Of a stretch of 64,000 bases of DNA, positions 37,863 to 46,917 are shown piece after piece. The position numbers and the translations under genes are program-made. A model generated the notes under the pieces. It had not been told where the DNA came from. It ran no database searches and saw nothing but the letters and a program-made list of their open reading frames with translations. This stretch comes from Woeseiaceae bacterium (GTDB taxonomy: Bacteria > Pseudomonadota > Gammaproteobacteria > Steroidobacterales > Woeseiaceae). Position 1 is the stretch's first letter. Each line of letters begins with the position of its first letter. The DNA lies in NCBI GenBank assembly GCA_013001045.1, contig JABDNG010000064.1:41504-105503 (forward strand). The letters run 5' to 3'.

Positions 37863-39491
37863 TCATGGCCTCGCCGCGATGCCGGCGAGAACGCCTGCGG
37901 CGAGCAGCATCCAGCCCAGCCACGGCAAGGATCCCAGGGTCAGTACGAGCGTTCCGGCGATTCCGCCCGTGGCCGCGACGGCAAGCCAGTAACGCTGGCG
38001 CCGCTGTTCGCTGAGTTGCTGCCGTATTTCGGTAAGTTCGGGTGACTGCAGCTTAAAGTGGATTCTGCCCTCGCCGGCCTGTTCACCGAGCTGGTGCAGA
38101 ATGGCAGGCAGCTCGCGCATTGCGTCCCTGAGCTGCGGCAGGTTGTCGCGGACGTCCTTCAATAACGCTCGGCCCCCGACCTGCTCATCCATCCATTGCT
38201 TGAGTACCGGGTGGGCCGTCTTCCAGAGATCCAGCTGCGGGTACATTTCACGGCCAAGGCCCTCGATGTTGAACAGTGTCTTGTGCAGCAGGATCAATTG
38301 CGGCTGAACCTCGACGTTGAAGCGCTGCGCCACGCGGAACAGGCGCATCAACACTTGCGCGAAGGAAATCTCGGCCAGCGGTTTATTGAATATCGGTTCG
38401 CACACCGTTCTTACGGCTGTTTCCAGCTGGTCAACGCGAGTGTCGGGTGGCACCCATCCGGAATCGAGGTGCAGCTTGGCAATTCGGTGATAGTTTCGGT
38501 CGAAAAACGCGAGGAAATTCTCCGCAAGGTAACGTTGGTCTTCAGGGCTCAACGTACCGACGATACCGAAGTCGACAGCCGCGTACCGGGGTCGCTCCGG
38601 ATCCGTCGTGATGACGAAGATGTTGCCTGGGTGCATATCGGCGTGAAAGAAATTGTGTCGAAATACCTGTGTGAAAAAAATCTCCACGCCGTTCTCGGCC
38701 AGGACCTGGATATTCGTTCCCGCCGCACGCAGCGCGGCCATGTCGCTTACCGGTGTTCCGTAAATCCGTTCCTGTACCAGCGCTTCGGGTCGGCAATAGT
38801 CCCAGTAAACCTCCGGGACGTATAGCAGGTCGGAACCTTCAAAGTTACGTTTCAGCTGCGCCGAATTGGCGGCTTCGCGCATCAGGTCGAGTTCATCGAT
38901 TATCGTGTGCTCGTATTCGTCCACGACCTCGAGCGGTCTTAGTCGTTTCCCGTGTTCCCAGTAACGGTCCGCCAGCCCCGCGAGCATGCGCAGCACGCGA
39001 AGATCGCGCTCGATTTGTTCCTGTACGCCGGGCCGCAGTATCTTGACGATGACCTCGGTGCCATTTTTCAATTTCGCCGTGTGCACCTGCGCGATCGATG
39101 CGGCGGCCAATGGCTCGACGTCAAAGCGCTCGAAAACCTCGTCAACGTTCGAAGCGTACGCCGTGTTCAGAATCTCGATCGCCTGCTCCGCTGGAAACGG
39201 CGGCACCGCGTCCTGAAGCTTGGCGAGTTCGTCCGCGATATCGGTGGGCAACAAATCGCGCCGGGTCGAAATGGCCTGACCGAACTTGACGAAGATCGGG
39301 CCGAGCTCTTCCAGCGCCAGTCGTATACGTTCGCCAACGGGGGTCGAGCGGTCGCGCCGGCGCGGCGCAAGATAAAAAAGGAAGCGCAGCGGCCTGAGAA
39401 GGTGAGTTTCCCGGATGATATCGTCGAGGCTGTACTTCACGAGCACGCGCTGGATCCTCAGCATTCGTACGAATGTGCGAAACTCCGCCAT
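37863..39491 (-). CDS. ubiB: Ubiquinone biosynthesis kinase-like protein UbiB
   Basis: A 542-residue member of the atypical ADCK/UbiB kinase-like family, needed for ubiquinone synthesis. The KxGQ motif (FVKFGQAISTRRDLLP), the alanine-rich loop AAASIAQVH that replaces the glycine loop, the catalytic-type HADMHPGN and the DFG motif (VDFGIVG) are all present. Two C-terminal membrane helices (about 500-540) anchor it to the inner membrane. It overlaps ubiJ by one base and ends the dapF-to-ubiB run. Confidence 0.96.
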   Translation of the reverse strand: MAEFRTFVRMLRIQRVLVKYSLDDIIRETHLLRPLRFLFYLAPRRRDRSTPVGERIRLALEELGPIFVKFGQAISTRRDLLPTDIADELAKLQDAVPPFPAEQAIEILNTAYASNVDEVFERFDVEPLAAASIAQVHTAKLKNGTEVIVKILRPGVQEQIERDLRVLRMLAGLADRYWEHGKRLRPLEVVDEYEHTIIDELDLMREAANSAQLKRNFEGSDLLYVPEVYWDYCRPEALVQERIYGTPVSDMAALRAAGTNIQVLAENGVEIFFTQVFRHNFFHADMHPGNIFVITTDPERPRYAAVDFGIVGTLSPEDQRYLAENFLAFFDRNYHRIAKLHLDSGWVPPDTRVDQLETAVRTVCEPIFNKPLAEISFAQVLMRLFRVAQRFNVEVQPQLILLHKTLFNIEGLGREMYPQLDLWKTAHPVLKQWMDEQVGGRALLKDVRDNLPQLRDAMRELPAILHQLGEQAGEGRIHFKLQSPELTEIRQQLSEQRRQRYWLAVAATGGIAGTLVLTLGSLPWLGWMLLAAGVLAGIAARP

Positions 39492-40093
39492 CAGTCGTGC
39501 AGCAACCGCTTGATTCGCGCTTCCAGGCGAGCAACGTCGTCTCGTAGCGCGTTTACGTTGGTCGTGAATCGATCCACTTCGTAACGGCTAGGCACGTCGC
39601 GACTTTCTTCCTGCAAGTACTCGCGAATATTCGCGCCCATTGTCGCGCGTGCGTCACGACTCCAATTGCCGACGCCTCGCGCGATCTCGCCGATACGGTG
39701 GGCCGCGACGTCACCGACCACGCCCGACAGCTCCTCTTCGAGGTCAGGCTTGGCGTAAGCAAGGAGCTGCTGAAATTCCTGTGCCAGCAGCGGATCGCCT
39801 GTCAGCTCGAGAGAACCGTCGCGAATCGCACCCACGCCGGATATACCGGCCATGCGCGCGAGTGTAATCAAAGAGCCGCTGATGAGTACATCCGGTTCCT
39901 GGTCCGAGTCGGTCGCAAGCTCGAGGGCATCATCGTGCACGAGGAACCAGGCCGCCAGCGCCGTATCGCGCACCCGCACCGCCACGACGGTGCCGGCGAG
40001 TTTTTCGCAGAGTTCGCGCGCGGGAGTCGTCGCACGGATATTCCGATTCAAGACATTGGCGACAGGACGCAAGGCTGTTTCGAGCGGATTCAT
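39491..40093 (-). CDS. ubiJ: Ubiquinone biosynthesis accessory factor UbiJ
   Basis: A 200-residue cytoplasmic protein with an N-terminal SCP2 lipid-binding domain (about 15-115, AWFLVHDDALELATDSD) and a C-terminal coiled coil (EVDRFTTNVNALRDDVARLE). In E. coli UbiJ binds ubiquinone intermediates and forms part of the Ubi complex with UbiK. It lies between ubiE and ubiB as in E. coli. UbiK is also in the window, at 56204. Confidence 0.93.
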   Translation of the reverse strand: MNPLETALRPVANVLNRNIRATTPARELCEKLAGTVVAVRVRDTALAAWFLVHDDALELATDSDQEPDVLISGSLITLARMAGISGVGAIRDGSLELTGDPLLAQEFQQLLAYAKPDLEEELSGVVGDVAAHRIGEIARGVGNWSRDARATMGANIREYLQEESRDVPSRYEVDRFTTNVNALRDDVARLEARIKRLLHD

Positions 40094-40099
40094 TGTGAG

Positions 40100-40858
40100 T
40101 CAGACCCGGTAGCCGATATGCAGCGCGACGATTCCGGCCGCGAGGTTGTGGTAGCGGCAGCGCTCGAAGCCGGCTTCTTCCATCATGCCTTTAAGTGCTT
40201 CCTGGTCGGGGTGCATTCGAATCGATTCGGCCAGGTACTGGTAACTCTCCGAATCCTTCGCAATGAGTCTTCCGAGCGCCGGAAGCACCTTGAACGAGTA
40301 AAGATCGTAGGCGGGCTTGATTGCCTTACTGGGTTCGGAGAACTCCAGGATCATCGCCTTGCCGCCGGGCTTCAAGGTCCGGTACATCGAACGAAGCGCC
40401 GCGTCCTTGTCGGTGACATTCCTGAGCCCGAACGCGATGCTGATGCAGTCGAATGCGCGGTCGGCGAAGGGCAGGTTCTCGGCATCGACCTGGGCGATCG
40501 ACAGGTTGCCGGCAACGCCGGCATCGATGAGGCGGGCACGACCCTGGCGGAGCATGGCGGCATTGATGTCGGCCAGCACGACATGACCCTGCTTGCCGAC
40601 CTTGCCTGAAAAAGCGCGAGCCAGGTCGCCGGTACCGCCCGCCAGATCGAGCACGACATTGCCGGGTCGAAGGGCCGCCTGGTCCACCGTGAATCGTTTC
40701 CACAAGCGGTGCATGCCGGCCGACATGAGGTCGTTCATGATGTCGTAGCGACTGGCCACCGAATCGAAAACATCACGGACCAGGTCGGCTTTCTCGTCTT
40801 TCGAAACCGACTGGTATCCGAAGTGCGTGCTGTCGTCGGGTTGCTGGGGCTTGGCCAT
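40100..40858 (-). CDS. ubiE: Ubiquinone/menaquinone C-methyltransferase UbiE
   Basis: A 252-residue SAM-dependent methyltransferase acting on demethylmenaquinol and 2-polyprenyl-6-methoxybenzoquinol. It starts with the [13 protein letters not shown] segment, has [20 protein letters not shown], the SAM site [12 protein letters not shown] and the C-terminal [16 protein letters not shown], all characteristic. Six bases before ubiJ. Confidence 0.97.
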   Translation of the reverse strand: MAKPQQPDDSTHFGYQSVSKDEKADLVRDVFDSVASRYDIMNDLMSAGMHRLWKRFTVDQAALRPGNVVLDLAGGTGDLARAFSGKVGKQGHVVLADINAAMLRQGRARLIDAGVAGNLSIAQVDAENLPFADRAFDCISIAFGLRNVTDKDAALRSMYRTLKPGGKAMILEFSEPSKAIKPAYDLYSFKVLPALGRLIAKDSESYQYLAESIRMHPDQEALKGMMEEAGFERCRYHNLAAGIVALHIGYRV

Positions 40859-40908
40859 GGCTTGTTATTGGTCGTTTCAGGCGCGATCCGCGAGGATACC
40901 CTTCCGAC

Positions 40909-42249
40909 CTACAAAATGTAACGGCTCAGGTCTTCGTCCTGCGACAGTTCGGCCAGGTGGTCATCGACATAGGCGGCATCGATCGCGAGTGCCGTGCCGC
41001 TCTGATCCGAGGCTTCGAAGGACACGGTTTCGAGCAGACGCTCCATCACCGTGTGCAAACGACGCGCGCCGATGTTCTCGGTATTTTCGTTGACGTGAAA
41101 CGCAACTTCGGCGAGGCGTCGGACGCCGCTTTCATCGAAACTCAGCGACACGTCCTCGGTGTGCAGCAAGGCCTTGTACTGAGATGTGAGGGATGCGTCC
41201 GGTTCCGTCAGGATGCGCACGAAGTCGTCGGTCGTCAGCGATTTCAATTCGACACGAATCGGGAAGCGGCCCTGAAGTTCAGGGATCAGGTCGGAGGGCT
41301 TGGAGACATTGAATGCCCCGGACGCGATGAACAGGATGTGATCGGTCTTCACCATGCCGTACTTGGTATTGACGGTCGAGCCTTCCACCAGCGGCAGAAG
41401 GTCACGCTGCACGCCTTCGCGCGAAACATCGGCGCCCTGGGTGCCGGAGCGCCGTGCGACTTTGTCGATCTCATCGAGAAAGACGATGCCTTGCTGTTCA
41501 ACCGCTTCGAGCGCACGCGTCTTCATCTCTTCCTCGTCGAGCATTTTCGCGGCTTCTTCATCGGTGAGGAGTCGAAAGGCTTCCTTGACCTTGAGCTTGC
41601 GCCGTTTGCTGCGATTGCCGCCGAGATTCTGAAACATGCCCTGCAGCTGGCTCGTCATCTCTTCCATTCCGGGCGGCGCCATGATTTCCACGCCGACGGG
41701 CATGGCCTGTACATCGATTTCGATTTCCTTGTCGTCGAGTTTTCCTTCGCGCAGCATTTTGCGAAATTTCTGTCGGGTGTCGCTGTCGGCGGAGGGGGCG
41801 TCGGTATCCGACGTGAAGCCAACACCGCGAGAGGGTGGCGGCAGCAGCGCGTCGAGGACACGCTCCTCCGCGGAGTCTTCAGCGCGATGCCGGACTTTCG
41901 ACATCGCATCTTCGCGCGTCATCTTGATCGACACGTCCATGAGGTCGCGCACGATACTGTCGACTTCACGGCCGACGTAGCCGACCTCGGTGAACTTGGT
42001 CGCTTCGATCTTGATGAAGGGTGCCTTGGCCAGGCGTGCGAGACGGCGCGAAATTTCAGTCTTGCCGACGCCCGTCGGCCCGATCATAAGAATGTTCTTC
42101 GGCGTGATTTCGCTGCGCAGTGGTTCGTCGACCTGTACGCGCCGCCAGCGATTGCGTAACGCGATTGCCACCGCACGCTTCGCTTCGTCCTGACCGATGA
42201 TGTGCTTGTCCAGTTCCTGGACGATTTCCCTGGGCGTCATTTGCGACAT
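40909..42249 (-). CDS. hslU: ATP-dependent protease ATPase subunit HslU
   Basis: A 446-residue AAA+ unfoldase that feeds substrates to HslV. It begins [20 protein letters not shown], has Walker [11 protein letters not shown], Walker [13 protein letters not shown], the pore loop motif GYVGREV and the C-terminal tail ending LSRYIL, which docks into HslV. The intermediate I domain spans about 110-230. It follows hslV by 27 bases filled by a REP-like palindrome. Confidence 0.97.
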   Translation of the reverse strand: MSQMTPREIVQELDKHIIGQDEAKRAVAIALRNRWRRVQVDEPLRSEITPKNILMIGPTGVGKTEISRRLARLAKAPFIKIEATKFTEVGYVGREVDSIVRDLMDVSIKMTREDAMSKVRHRAEDSAEERVLDALLPPPSRGVGFTSDTDAPSADSDTRQKFRKMLREGKLDDKEIEIDVQAMPVGVEIMAPPGMEEMTSQLQGMFQNLGGNRSKRRKLKVKEAFRLLTDEEAAKMLDEEEMKTRALEAVEQQGIVFLDEIDKVARRSGTQGADVSREGVQRDLLPLVEGSTVNTKYGMVKTDHILFIASGAFNVSKPSDLIPELQGRFPIRVELKSLTTDDFVRILTEPDASLTSQYKALLHTEDVSLSFDESGVRRLAEVAFHVNENTENIGARRLHTVMERLLETVSFEASDQSGTALAIDAAYVDDHLAELSQDEDLSRYIL

Positions 42250-42255
42250 AGTCGT

Positions 42256-42281
42256 TTCGCGCGTACGGGCGCGCTCCTACA
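42256..42281. repeat. REP-like palindrome between hslV and hslU
   Basis: On the minus strand the gap reads GTAGGAGCGCGCCCGTACGC followed by GCGAA, the form of Pseudomonas-type REP sequences (GTAGGAGCG, then a GC palindrome). It starts within the hslV stop codon and fills most of the 27-base gap to hslU. It may form a hairpin that sets the ratio of the two transcripts. Confidence 0.55.
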
Positions 42282-42807
42282 ATTCTTCAATGATGATGTT
42301 CTGATTGGTGAAGACGCAAATATCGCCTGCGATGCCGAGCGCCTTCTCGACGATCTCCCGCGCCTCGAAGTCGGTGTTTTGCAACAGCGCCATGGCAGCG
42401 GCCTGTGCGAATGGACCGCCGGAGCCGATCGCCATCAGATCATCTTCAGGTTCGATGACGTCGCCATTTCCAGAGACGACGAAGGAGCTTTCTTTGTCGG
42501 CGACGCAGAGCAGCGCTTCGAGGCGTCGTAGTCTTCGATCAGTGCGCCATTCCTTGGCGAGCTCGATGGCAGCGCGTGTCAGGTTGCCGTACTGCTCGAG
42601 TTTGGATTCGAACAGTTCGAACAGCGTAAAGGCGTCGGCCGTACCACCCGCAAAGCCCGCGATAACGCGGCCGCCGGCCAGCGGCCGAACCTTGCGCGCG
42701 TTGCCTTTCATGATCGTGTTGCCCATGCTGACCTGGCCATCGCCGCCGATCGCGACCTTGCCATTGCGGCGGACCGAGACGATGGTCGTCCCTCGAAATT
42801 GTTCCAT
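42277..42807 (-). CDS. hslV: ATP-dependent protease peptidase subunit HslV
   Basis: A 176-residue threonine peptidase of the proteasome fold. A six-residue propeptide (MEQFRG) precedes catalytic T7 in TTIVSVRR. The [20 protein letters not shown] segment with the catalytic lysine and the [11 protein letters not shown] motif are present. It forms a double hexamer that degrades proteins delivered by HslU. Heat-shock control by sigma-32 is usual in other bacteria; I did not identify a clear sigma-32 promoter in the 47 bases before it. Confidence 0.97.
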   Translation of the reverse strand: MEQFRGTTIVSVRRNGKVAIGGDGQVSMGNTIMKGNARKVRPLAGGRVIAGFAGGTADAFTLFELFESKLEQYGNLTRAAIELAKEWRTDRRLRRLEALLCVADKESSFVVSGNGDVIEPEDDLMAIGSGGPFAQAAAMALLQNTDFEAREIVEKALGIAGDICVFTNQNIIIEEL

Positions 42808-42854
42808 GCGTGGTATTCCTGCTGTGGCGGCGGCTCGTCTTACTCGTTTGACGG

Positions 42855-43751
42855 CTAGTCTTTTTTGCGCGCCCGTGGATGTGTCTGATCGTATATCTGG
42901 GCCAAATGCTGGAAATCAAGGTGAGTATAAACCTGTGTGGTCGAGATGTTGGCATGCCCCAGTAATTCCTGCACGCCGCGGAGATCGTGGCTCGATTCGA
43001 GCAGGTGTGTCGCGAATGAATGCCGGAAGAGGTGTGGGTACACGTTGGTATCGATGCCCTGTCGCCGCGCCCAATGCGAGACGCGGGCCTGCACCGATCG
43101 AGTGCTGATGCGGGTGCCGCGATTGCTGACGAACAGGGCCGTCTCCTCTGCATTGGCCATTTCGGCGCGCGATTTCTGCCATCGAGTGAGCGCCTGCAGC
43201 GCGTGGCGACCGACGGGAACAATGCGGTCCTTGTTGCCTTTGCCTGTGACGTGCACGGTCCGACTGTGCATGTCGACATCGCCGCAATCCAGGTCTGTCA
43301 GTTCGGAAAGGCGCAGGCCGGACGAATACAGCAGCTCGAGTATGGCCCTGTCACGATCGACAATGGCGGTATCGCCCGGAATGTCGAGCAGACGGGCCAT
43401 GCGGTCGGCGTCGAGGTTGCCGGGAAGGCGCTTCTTGCTCTTCGGTGCGGATACCGAGGTAACCGGGTTCCTGCTGACATGCTTCTCCCGCATCAGGTAA
43501 CGAAAAAAAGTACGCGCGGCGGACAGCCGGCGCTGGATGCTCCTGGCACTCTGGCCTTTGCGAAAACTCGTGGCGGAGAAGGCCCGGATGTGTCCGTCGT
43601 CCAGGTCCGCCCAGCCGTCGATACCGACCTGTTCGCAATAGGCCAGCAGCACCTCGAGGTCGCGTCGATAGTTCTTGCAGGTCAGCGGTGACAGGCGGCG
43701 CTCGAATTCGAGGTGCCGGATGAAGCGATCGATCCAGCCTGAATGGGTCAT
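42855..43751 (-). CDS. xerC: Tyrosine recombinase XerC
   Basis: A 298-residue site-specific recombinase that resolves chromosome dimers at dif with XerD. The catalytic set is complete: R147, K171, H240, R243, H266 and Y275. An N-terminal SAM-like core-binding domain (about 5-90) is present. Its place between the DUF484 gene and hslV, downstream of dapF, marks it as the housekeeping XerC and not a phage or integron integrase. Confidence 0.96.
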   Translation of the reverse strand: MTHSGWIDRFIRHLEFERRLSPLTCKNYRRDLEVLLAYCEQVGIDGWADLDDGHIRAFSATSFRKGQSARSIQRRLSAARTFFRYLMREKHVSRNPVTSVSAPKSKKRLPGNLDADRMARLLDIPGDTAIVDRDRAILELLYSSGLRLSELTDLDCGDVDMHSRTVHVTGKGNKDRIVPVGRHALQALTRWQKSRAEMANAEETALFVSNRGTRISTRSVQARVSHWARRQGIDTNVYPHLFRHSFATHLLESSHDLRGVQELLGHANISTTQVYTHLDFQHLAQIYDQTHPRARKKD

Positions 43752-43761
43752 CGGCGCGGTC

Positions 43762-44466
43762 TTAGTAGCGCTTCAACGCGCTCGCGATCAGCTCCCCGAG
43801 GCGTGTCAGGAAGTCAATGCTCATGCCGGGATGAAAGCGGTCCGAATCCACGCTGCCAACGGCGAGGAAGCCGATTTCAGCGCCCTTGCCGATCGGCACG
43901 AGTGCGGCGGATCCGATTTCCTCGGCATCATCGCGAAACAGGACCTCGCGCTGCGAGTCACGAATCTGCCCGCAGCGCGCACTGCTGCCGTCGAGAAATG
44001 TCTCAAATGGCTTCAGAGCGGCATCTTTACGGGCAACGACACGAAAGAAGCGCCCGATATCGATATCAGTAAACGACTCCGGATCGCCAAAAATAACGAG
44101 CACGGCCTGGTCGGCTCCAAACCCGCTGCGCATGGCTTCCTCCAGCGCTTTGACGGTCGCATGAAGGCCGCCCGCGGCCATTAGCTGCAGGGCCAGTTCG
44201 TGAATCTTGGCGGCGAGCAGGTCGTTCGCACGCGCCACGGAAATCAGCTCCTTGAGCTGGCGTTCGCGCTTCAGGTCCTTTTGTCGCAGCATCGAGACCT
44301 GCCGCTCCACGAGCGAGACCGTCCCGCCGCTGGAATGTGGCAGGTGCAGCGAGCCCAGCAGCCTTGCATTTCGTTCGAAAAAGTCGGGATGGGCGGCGAG
44401 GTAGTCGTGAACCGCTTGTTCTGACAGCTCTTCATCGACGTAGTCCGGTTTGGGTTGCGTACTCAT
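43762..44466 (-). CDS. DUF484 family protein
   Basis: A 234-residue cytoplasmic protein. The N-terminal VHDYLAAHPDFFERN and LPHSSGGTVSLVERQVSMLRQ segments are the signature of DUF484 (YigA-like), followed by a coiled coil and a GAF-like domain. The function is unknown. It is placed between dapF and xerC as in enterobacteria, overlapping dapF by four bases and ending 10 bases before xerC. Confidence 0.92.
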   Translation of the reverse strand: MSTQPKPDYVDEELSEQAVHDYLAAHPDFFERNARLLGSLHLPHSSGGTVSLVERQVSMLRQKDLKRERQLKELISVARANDLLAAKIHELALQLMAAGGLHATVKALEEAMRSGFGADQAVLVIFGDPESFTDIDIGRFFRVVARKDAALKPFETFLDGSSARCGQIRDSQREVLFRDDAEEIGSAALVPIGKGAEIGFLAVGSVDSDRFHPGMSIDFLTRLGELIASALKRY

Positions 44467-45293
44467 ACGTCCAGGGTTCCTTCAGAGATCAACTCGGCAT
44501 TTCCGGTGAGCCAGACGGCTTCTGTGCCACCGCGCCAGCTTACCACGACTTGGCCGCCGGGCAGCCGGACGTCGACCTCGTCATCGAGCAGGCCGAGTTG
44601 CTGGCCGGCAACGACCGCCGCGCATGCGCCGGTGCCGCAGGCGAGTGTTTCGCCGACGCCCCGCTCGTGCACGCGCAGGTCGATGCTTGTGCGGCCGCGA
44701 ATCGTCATGAAACCGACATTTGCCCGCTGCGGGAATCGCTCATGATGCTCTATTCTTGGCCCGAGGTCGGCGACCTCCGCGGTCGAGACGTCCGGTACTC
44801 GCAAAACGCAGTGCGGATTGCCCATCGACAGCACCAGTACATCGATATCTCGACCAGCGACGCTCAGCGTGTAAAAAGGGGCTCGGGCATCCGCAATAAA
44901 CGGTATACGGCGTGGCTCGAATTCGGGGGCGCCCATGCTGACGGCAACGCGGCCGTCGTCTCTGACTTCAGCGCTTATCAGGCCGGCGGGACTCTCGAGT
45001 GTAATGGCAGTATTGTCTCGCCCTTCTTTCGACAGCAGGCTTGCGACGCAGCGCACGCCGTTACCGCATTGCTCGACTTCGGTGCCGTCCGCGTTGAACA
45101 CGCGATAGCTTGCGGCATGCCCGGGATCTCGCGCCGGAGCTACCCACATCAGCTGGTCGAATCCGGGCCCGGTCGCGTCATCACCCAACTCGCGCACGCT
45201 CGACGCGTCGGGTGGAGGCAGGTCATTTCGACGCTGATCGACAACAAGAATCTTGTTCCCGGTTCCCTGCATCTTTACGTAGGCAACTTGCAT
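44463..45293 (-). CDS. dapF: Diaminopimelate epimerase
   Basis: A 276-residue cofactor-free racemase that converts LL- to meso-diaminopimelate for lysine and peptidoglycan. The two catalytic cysteines are C76 (EQCGNGVRC) and C219 (TLACGTGAC). The usual GND near the start reads GNK here, a mild variation. First gene of the minus-strand run through ubiB; divergent from the second ParA gene with a 108-base gap that probably holds both promoters. Confidence 0.96.
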   Translation of the reverse strand: MQVAYVKMQGTGNKILVVDQRRNDLPPPDASSVRELGDDATGPGFDQLMWVAPARDPGHAASYRVFNADGTEVEQCGNGVRCVASLLSKEGRDNTAITLESPAGLISAEVRDDGRVAVSMGAPEFEPRRIPFIADARAPFYTLSVAGRDIDVLVLSMGNPHCVLRVPDVSTAEVADLGPRIEHHERFPQRANVGFMTIRGRTSIDLRVHERGVGETLACGTGACAAVVAGQQLGLLDDEVDVRLPGGQVVVSWRGGTEAVWLTGNAELISEGTLDV

Positions 45294-45401
45294 TTTCGGA
45301 GTGTATCAGCCGTCAAATAGATGAATGGACTTTTGATCGCGGCCTCTGTAGTTTTACATAAACCACTTACCAAACTAACAACATTGCCCTTGGGGAGAGT
45401 C

Positions 45402-46040
45402 ATGCGGCACATAATGGTCATGAATGCGAAAGGTGGCTGCGGTAAAAGCACCCTCGCAACAAACATCGCTTCCTACTTCGCTAGTCAAGGCGCCGCTGTT
45501 GCGCTGGCCGATTACGATCCGCAGCGCTCAAGCCTCGACTGGCTCGAACGCCGTCCCGAAAACCGCGCCGAGATCCATGGCGTTGCGGGCTTCGAGGGTG
45601 GCCTCAGGCGCGTTCCGCGCAATGCTGATTTCGTCATTATCGACGCGCCGGCGCGTTCGCACGGCACTGAGCTGACCGACCTCGTGAAACACGCCGAGAC
45701 GATCGTGGTGCCGGTATTGCCGTCGACAATCGACATGCAGGCGACGACCCGATTTGTCGACGAGCTCAAAGCGGTCGGCAAGGTTTCACGCAAGCAGGCA
45801 AAGATCGCCATGGTTGCCAATCGCGTTCGTGACAACACGCTCATCTTTGACGATCTGGATGAGTATCTCACCAAGATGCGCGTGCCCTACATCGCGGCAC
45901 TGCGTGAGGCACAGAATTACGTGCGCGCCTATACGCGCGGTCTCGGCATCTTCGAGCTGCCCGAGTACCTGGCATGGCCCGACTGGGAAGAGTGGGAGCC
46001 GCTGACGGCCTGGCTGCGCAGCGTTCGCAGCCAGCCATAG
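45402..46040 (+). CDS. Orphan ParA-family ATPase (second copy)
   Basis: A 212-residue ParA-type ATPase. The deviant Walker A KGGCGKS is at residues 10-16, a DYDPQ motif near 36-40, and VIIDAPA as Walker B. The start is ATG at 45402 with GGGGAGAG just upstream; an ATG at 45321 would add 27 residues without a ribosome site. There is no ParB partner. It shares WLERRP and GLGI-F-ELP with the protein at 4928-5686, so the two are relatives with probably different cargos. A chromosomal positioning role is inferred from family only. Confidence 0.85.
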   Translation: MRHIMVMNAKGGCGKSTLATNIASYFASQGAAVALADYDPQRSSLDWLERRPENRAEIHGVAGFEGGLRRVPRNADFVIIDAPARSHGTELTDLVKHAETIVVPVLPSTIDMQATTRFVDELKAVGKVSRKQAKIAMVANRVRDNTLIFDDLDEYLTKMRVPYIAALREAQNYVRAYTRGLGIFELPEYLAWPDWEEWEPLTAWLRSVRSQP

Positions 46041-46053
46041 AGCCTGGCGGCCG

Positions 46054-46917
46054 TCACAGGCTGGCTTTTATACCGTCCTCCGGATTGGCATAGCGCGGCG
46101 TTACGCCCAGTACCTCGCGCATTTTCGTCGTGTCGACACGACGCGATTCCGTCAGGAATGACAGGCGTTGCGGCGAAAACTCGGCGCCGGCACGTTCGCG
46201 ACTGATTTCGGGTGGAGCCGGCAGTCCTGACTGCCGGGCTACCTCGCCCGCGAACCAGGTTGCGCTGCGGTGGTCACCGTCACCCACGTTATAAATCCCC
46301 GCAGGCACTCGTTTCGACAGGGCGGCGACACAACAATGCGCCAGGTCGTCGACGTGGACCCGGTTGCCCGGATTGGCGCTGGCCTTCGAAAGCACCGGTA
46401 ATTGCGCTTGAATGCGCTCGATGCCCAACCGCCCCGGACCGTAAATGCCGGGTGCCCGGAGAATGACCAGGTCGACATCGTTCTTCTCGGCCCAGGCGGT
46501 CAGCAGCATCTCGGCCGCTACGCGTCGCGCCGACCTTTGGTTCGAGGGATTCACCGGCGAGGCCTCGGTGACCGTTCCGCCCTCGCAATCGCCGTAGACG
46601 CCGGTGGTGCTGATATAGACGAAACGCGCCGGTGTCGGTTCTAACAGCGAGACGAAGCCTTGCAGGCGATCATCGGGCGGGCTGCCTTTGGGCGGGACCG
46701 TGTAGATAACGGCATAGCGTCGCGGCAGCGCTATAGGTAACGATGTTGCCGAATCAAGATCGAAGATCTTTGCCTGTCTCTTGGTCTCGATCGCCGAGCG
46801 ACTGAGTCCCAGGACAGACCGCCTGGGCAGCCGGTCAAGCACGCGTCGACCCGTATACCCGATGCCGGTTATGAGGGTGAACATCTTTCCGGGGACGACA
46901 CTAGGTCTTGCCGTCAT
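46054..46917 (-). CDS. NAD-dependent epimerase/dehydratase-like protein (YeeZ type)
   Basis: A protein of up to 287 residues with an atypical short-chain dehydrogenase fold. The nucleotide-binding motif is ITGIGYTGRR, followed by VYISTTGVYGD and RAPGIYGPGR segments typical of YeeZ-like proteins in bacteria. The substrate is unknown. The frame starts at 46917, overlapping hemY by 17 bases; an internal ATG at 46884 gives a 276-residue protein that begins right at the glycine motif and is equally possible. Last gene of the hem run. Confidence 0.8.
   Translation of the reverse strand: MTARPSVVPGKMFTLITGIGYTGRRVLDRLPRRSVLGLSRSAIETKRQAKIFDLDSATSLPIALPRRYAVIYTVPPKGSPPDDRLQGFVSLLEPTPARFVYISTTGVYGDCEGGTVTEASPVNPSNQRSARRVAAEMLLTAWAEKNDVDLVILRAPGIYGPGRLGIERIQAQLPVLSKASANPGNRVHVDDLAHCCVAALSKRVPAGIYNVGDGDHRSATWFAGEVARQSGLPAPPEISRERAGAEFSPQRLSFLTESRRVDTTKMREVLGVTPRYANPEDGIKASL

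Noticed and set aside
40957-42159. 400-codon open frame on the plus strand inside hslU
   Set aside because: Fully antisense to hslU, which has all AAA+ motifs; no homology or start context supports the shadow frame.
42855-43751. Tyrosine recombinase as a sign of a mobile island
   Set aside because: It is the housekeeping XerC in its normal place between the DUF484 gene and hslV; no attachment repeats or phage genes are near.
44337-45320. 327-codon plus-strand frame over dapF
   Set aside because: Antisense to dapF with both catalytic cysteines; no supporting features.
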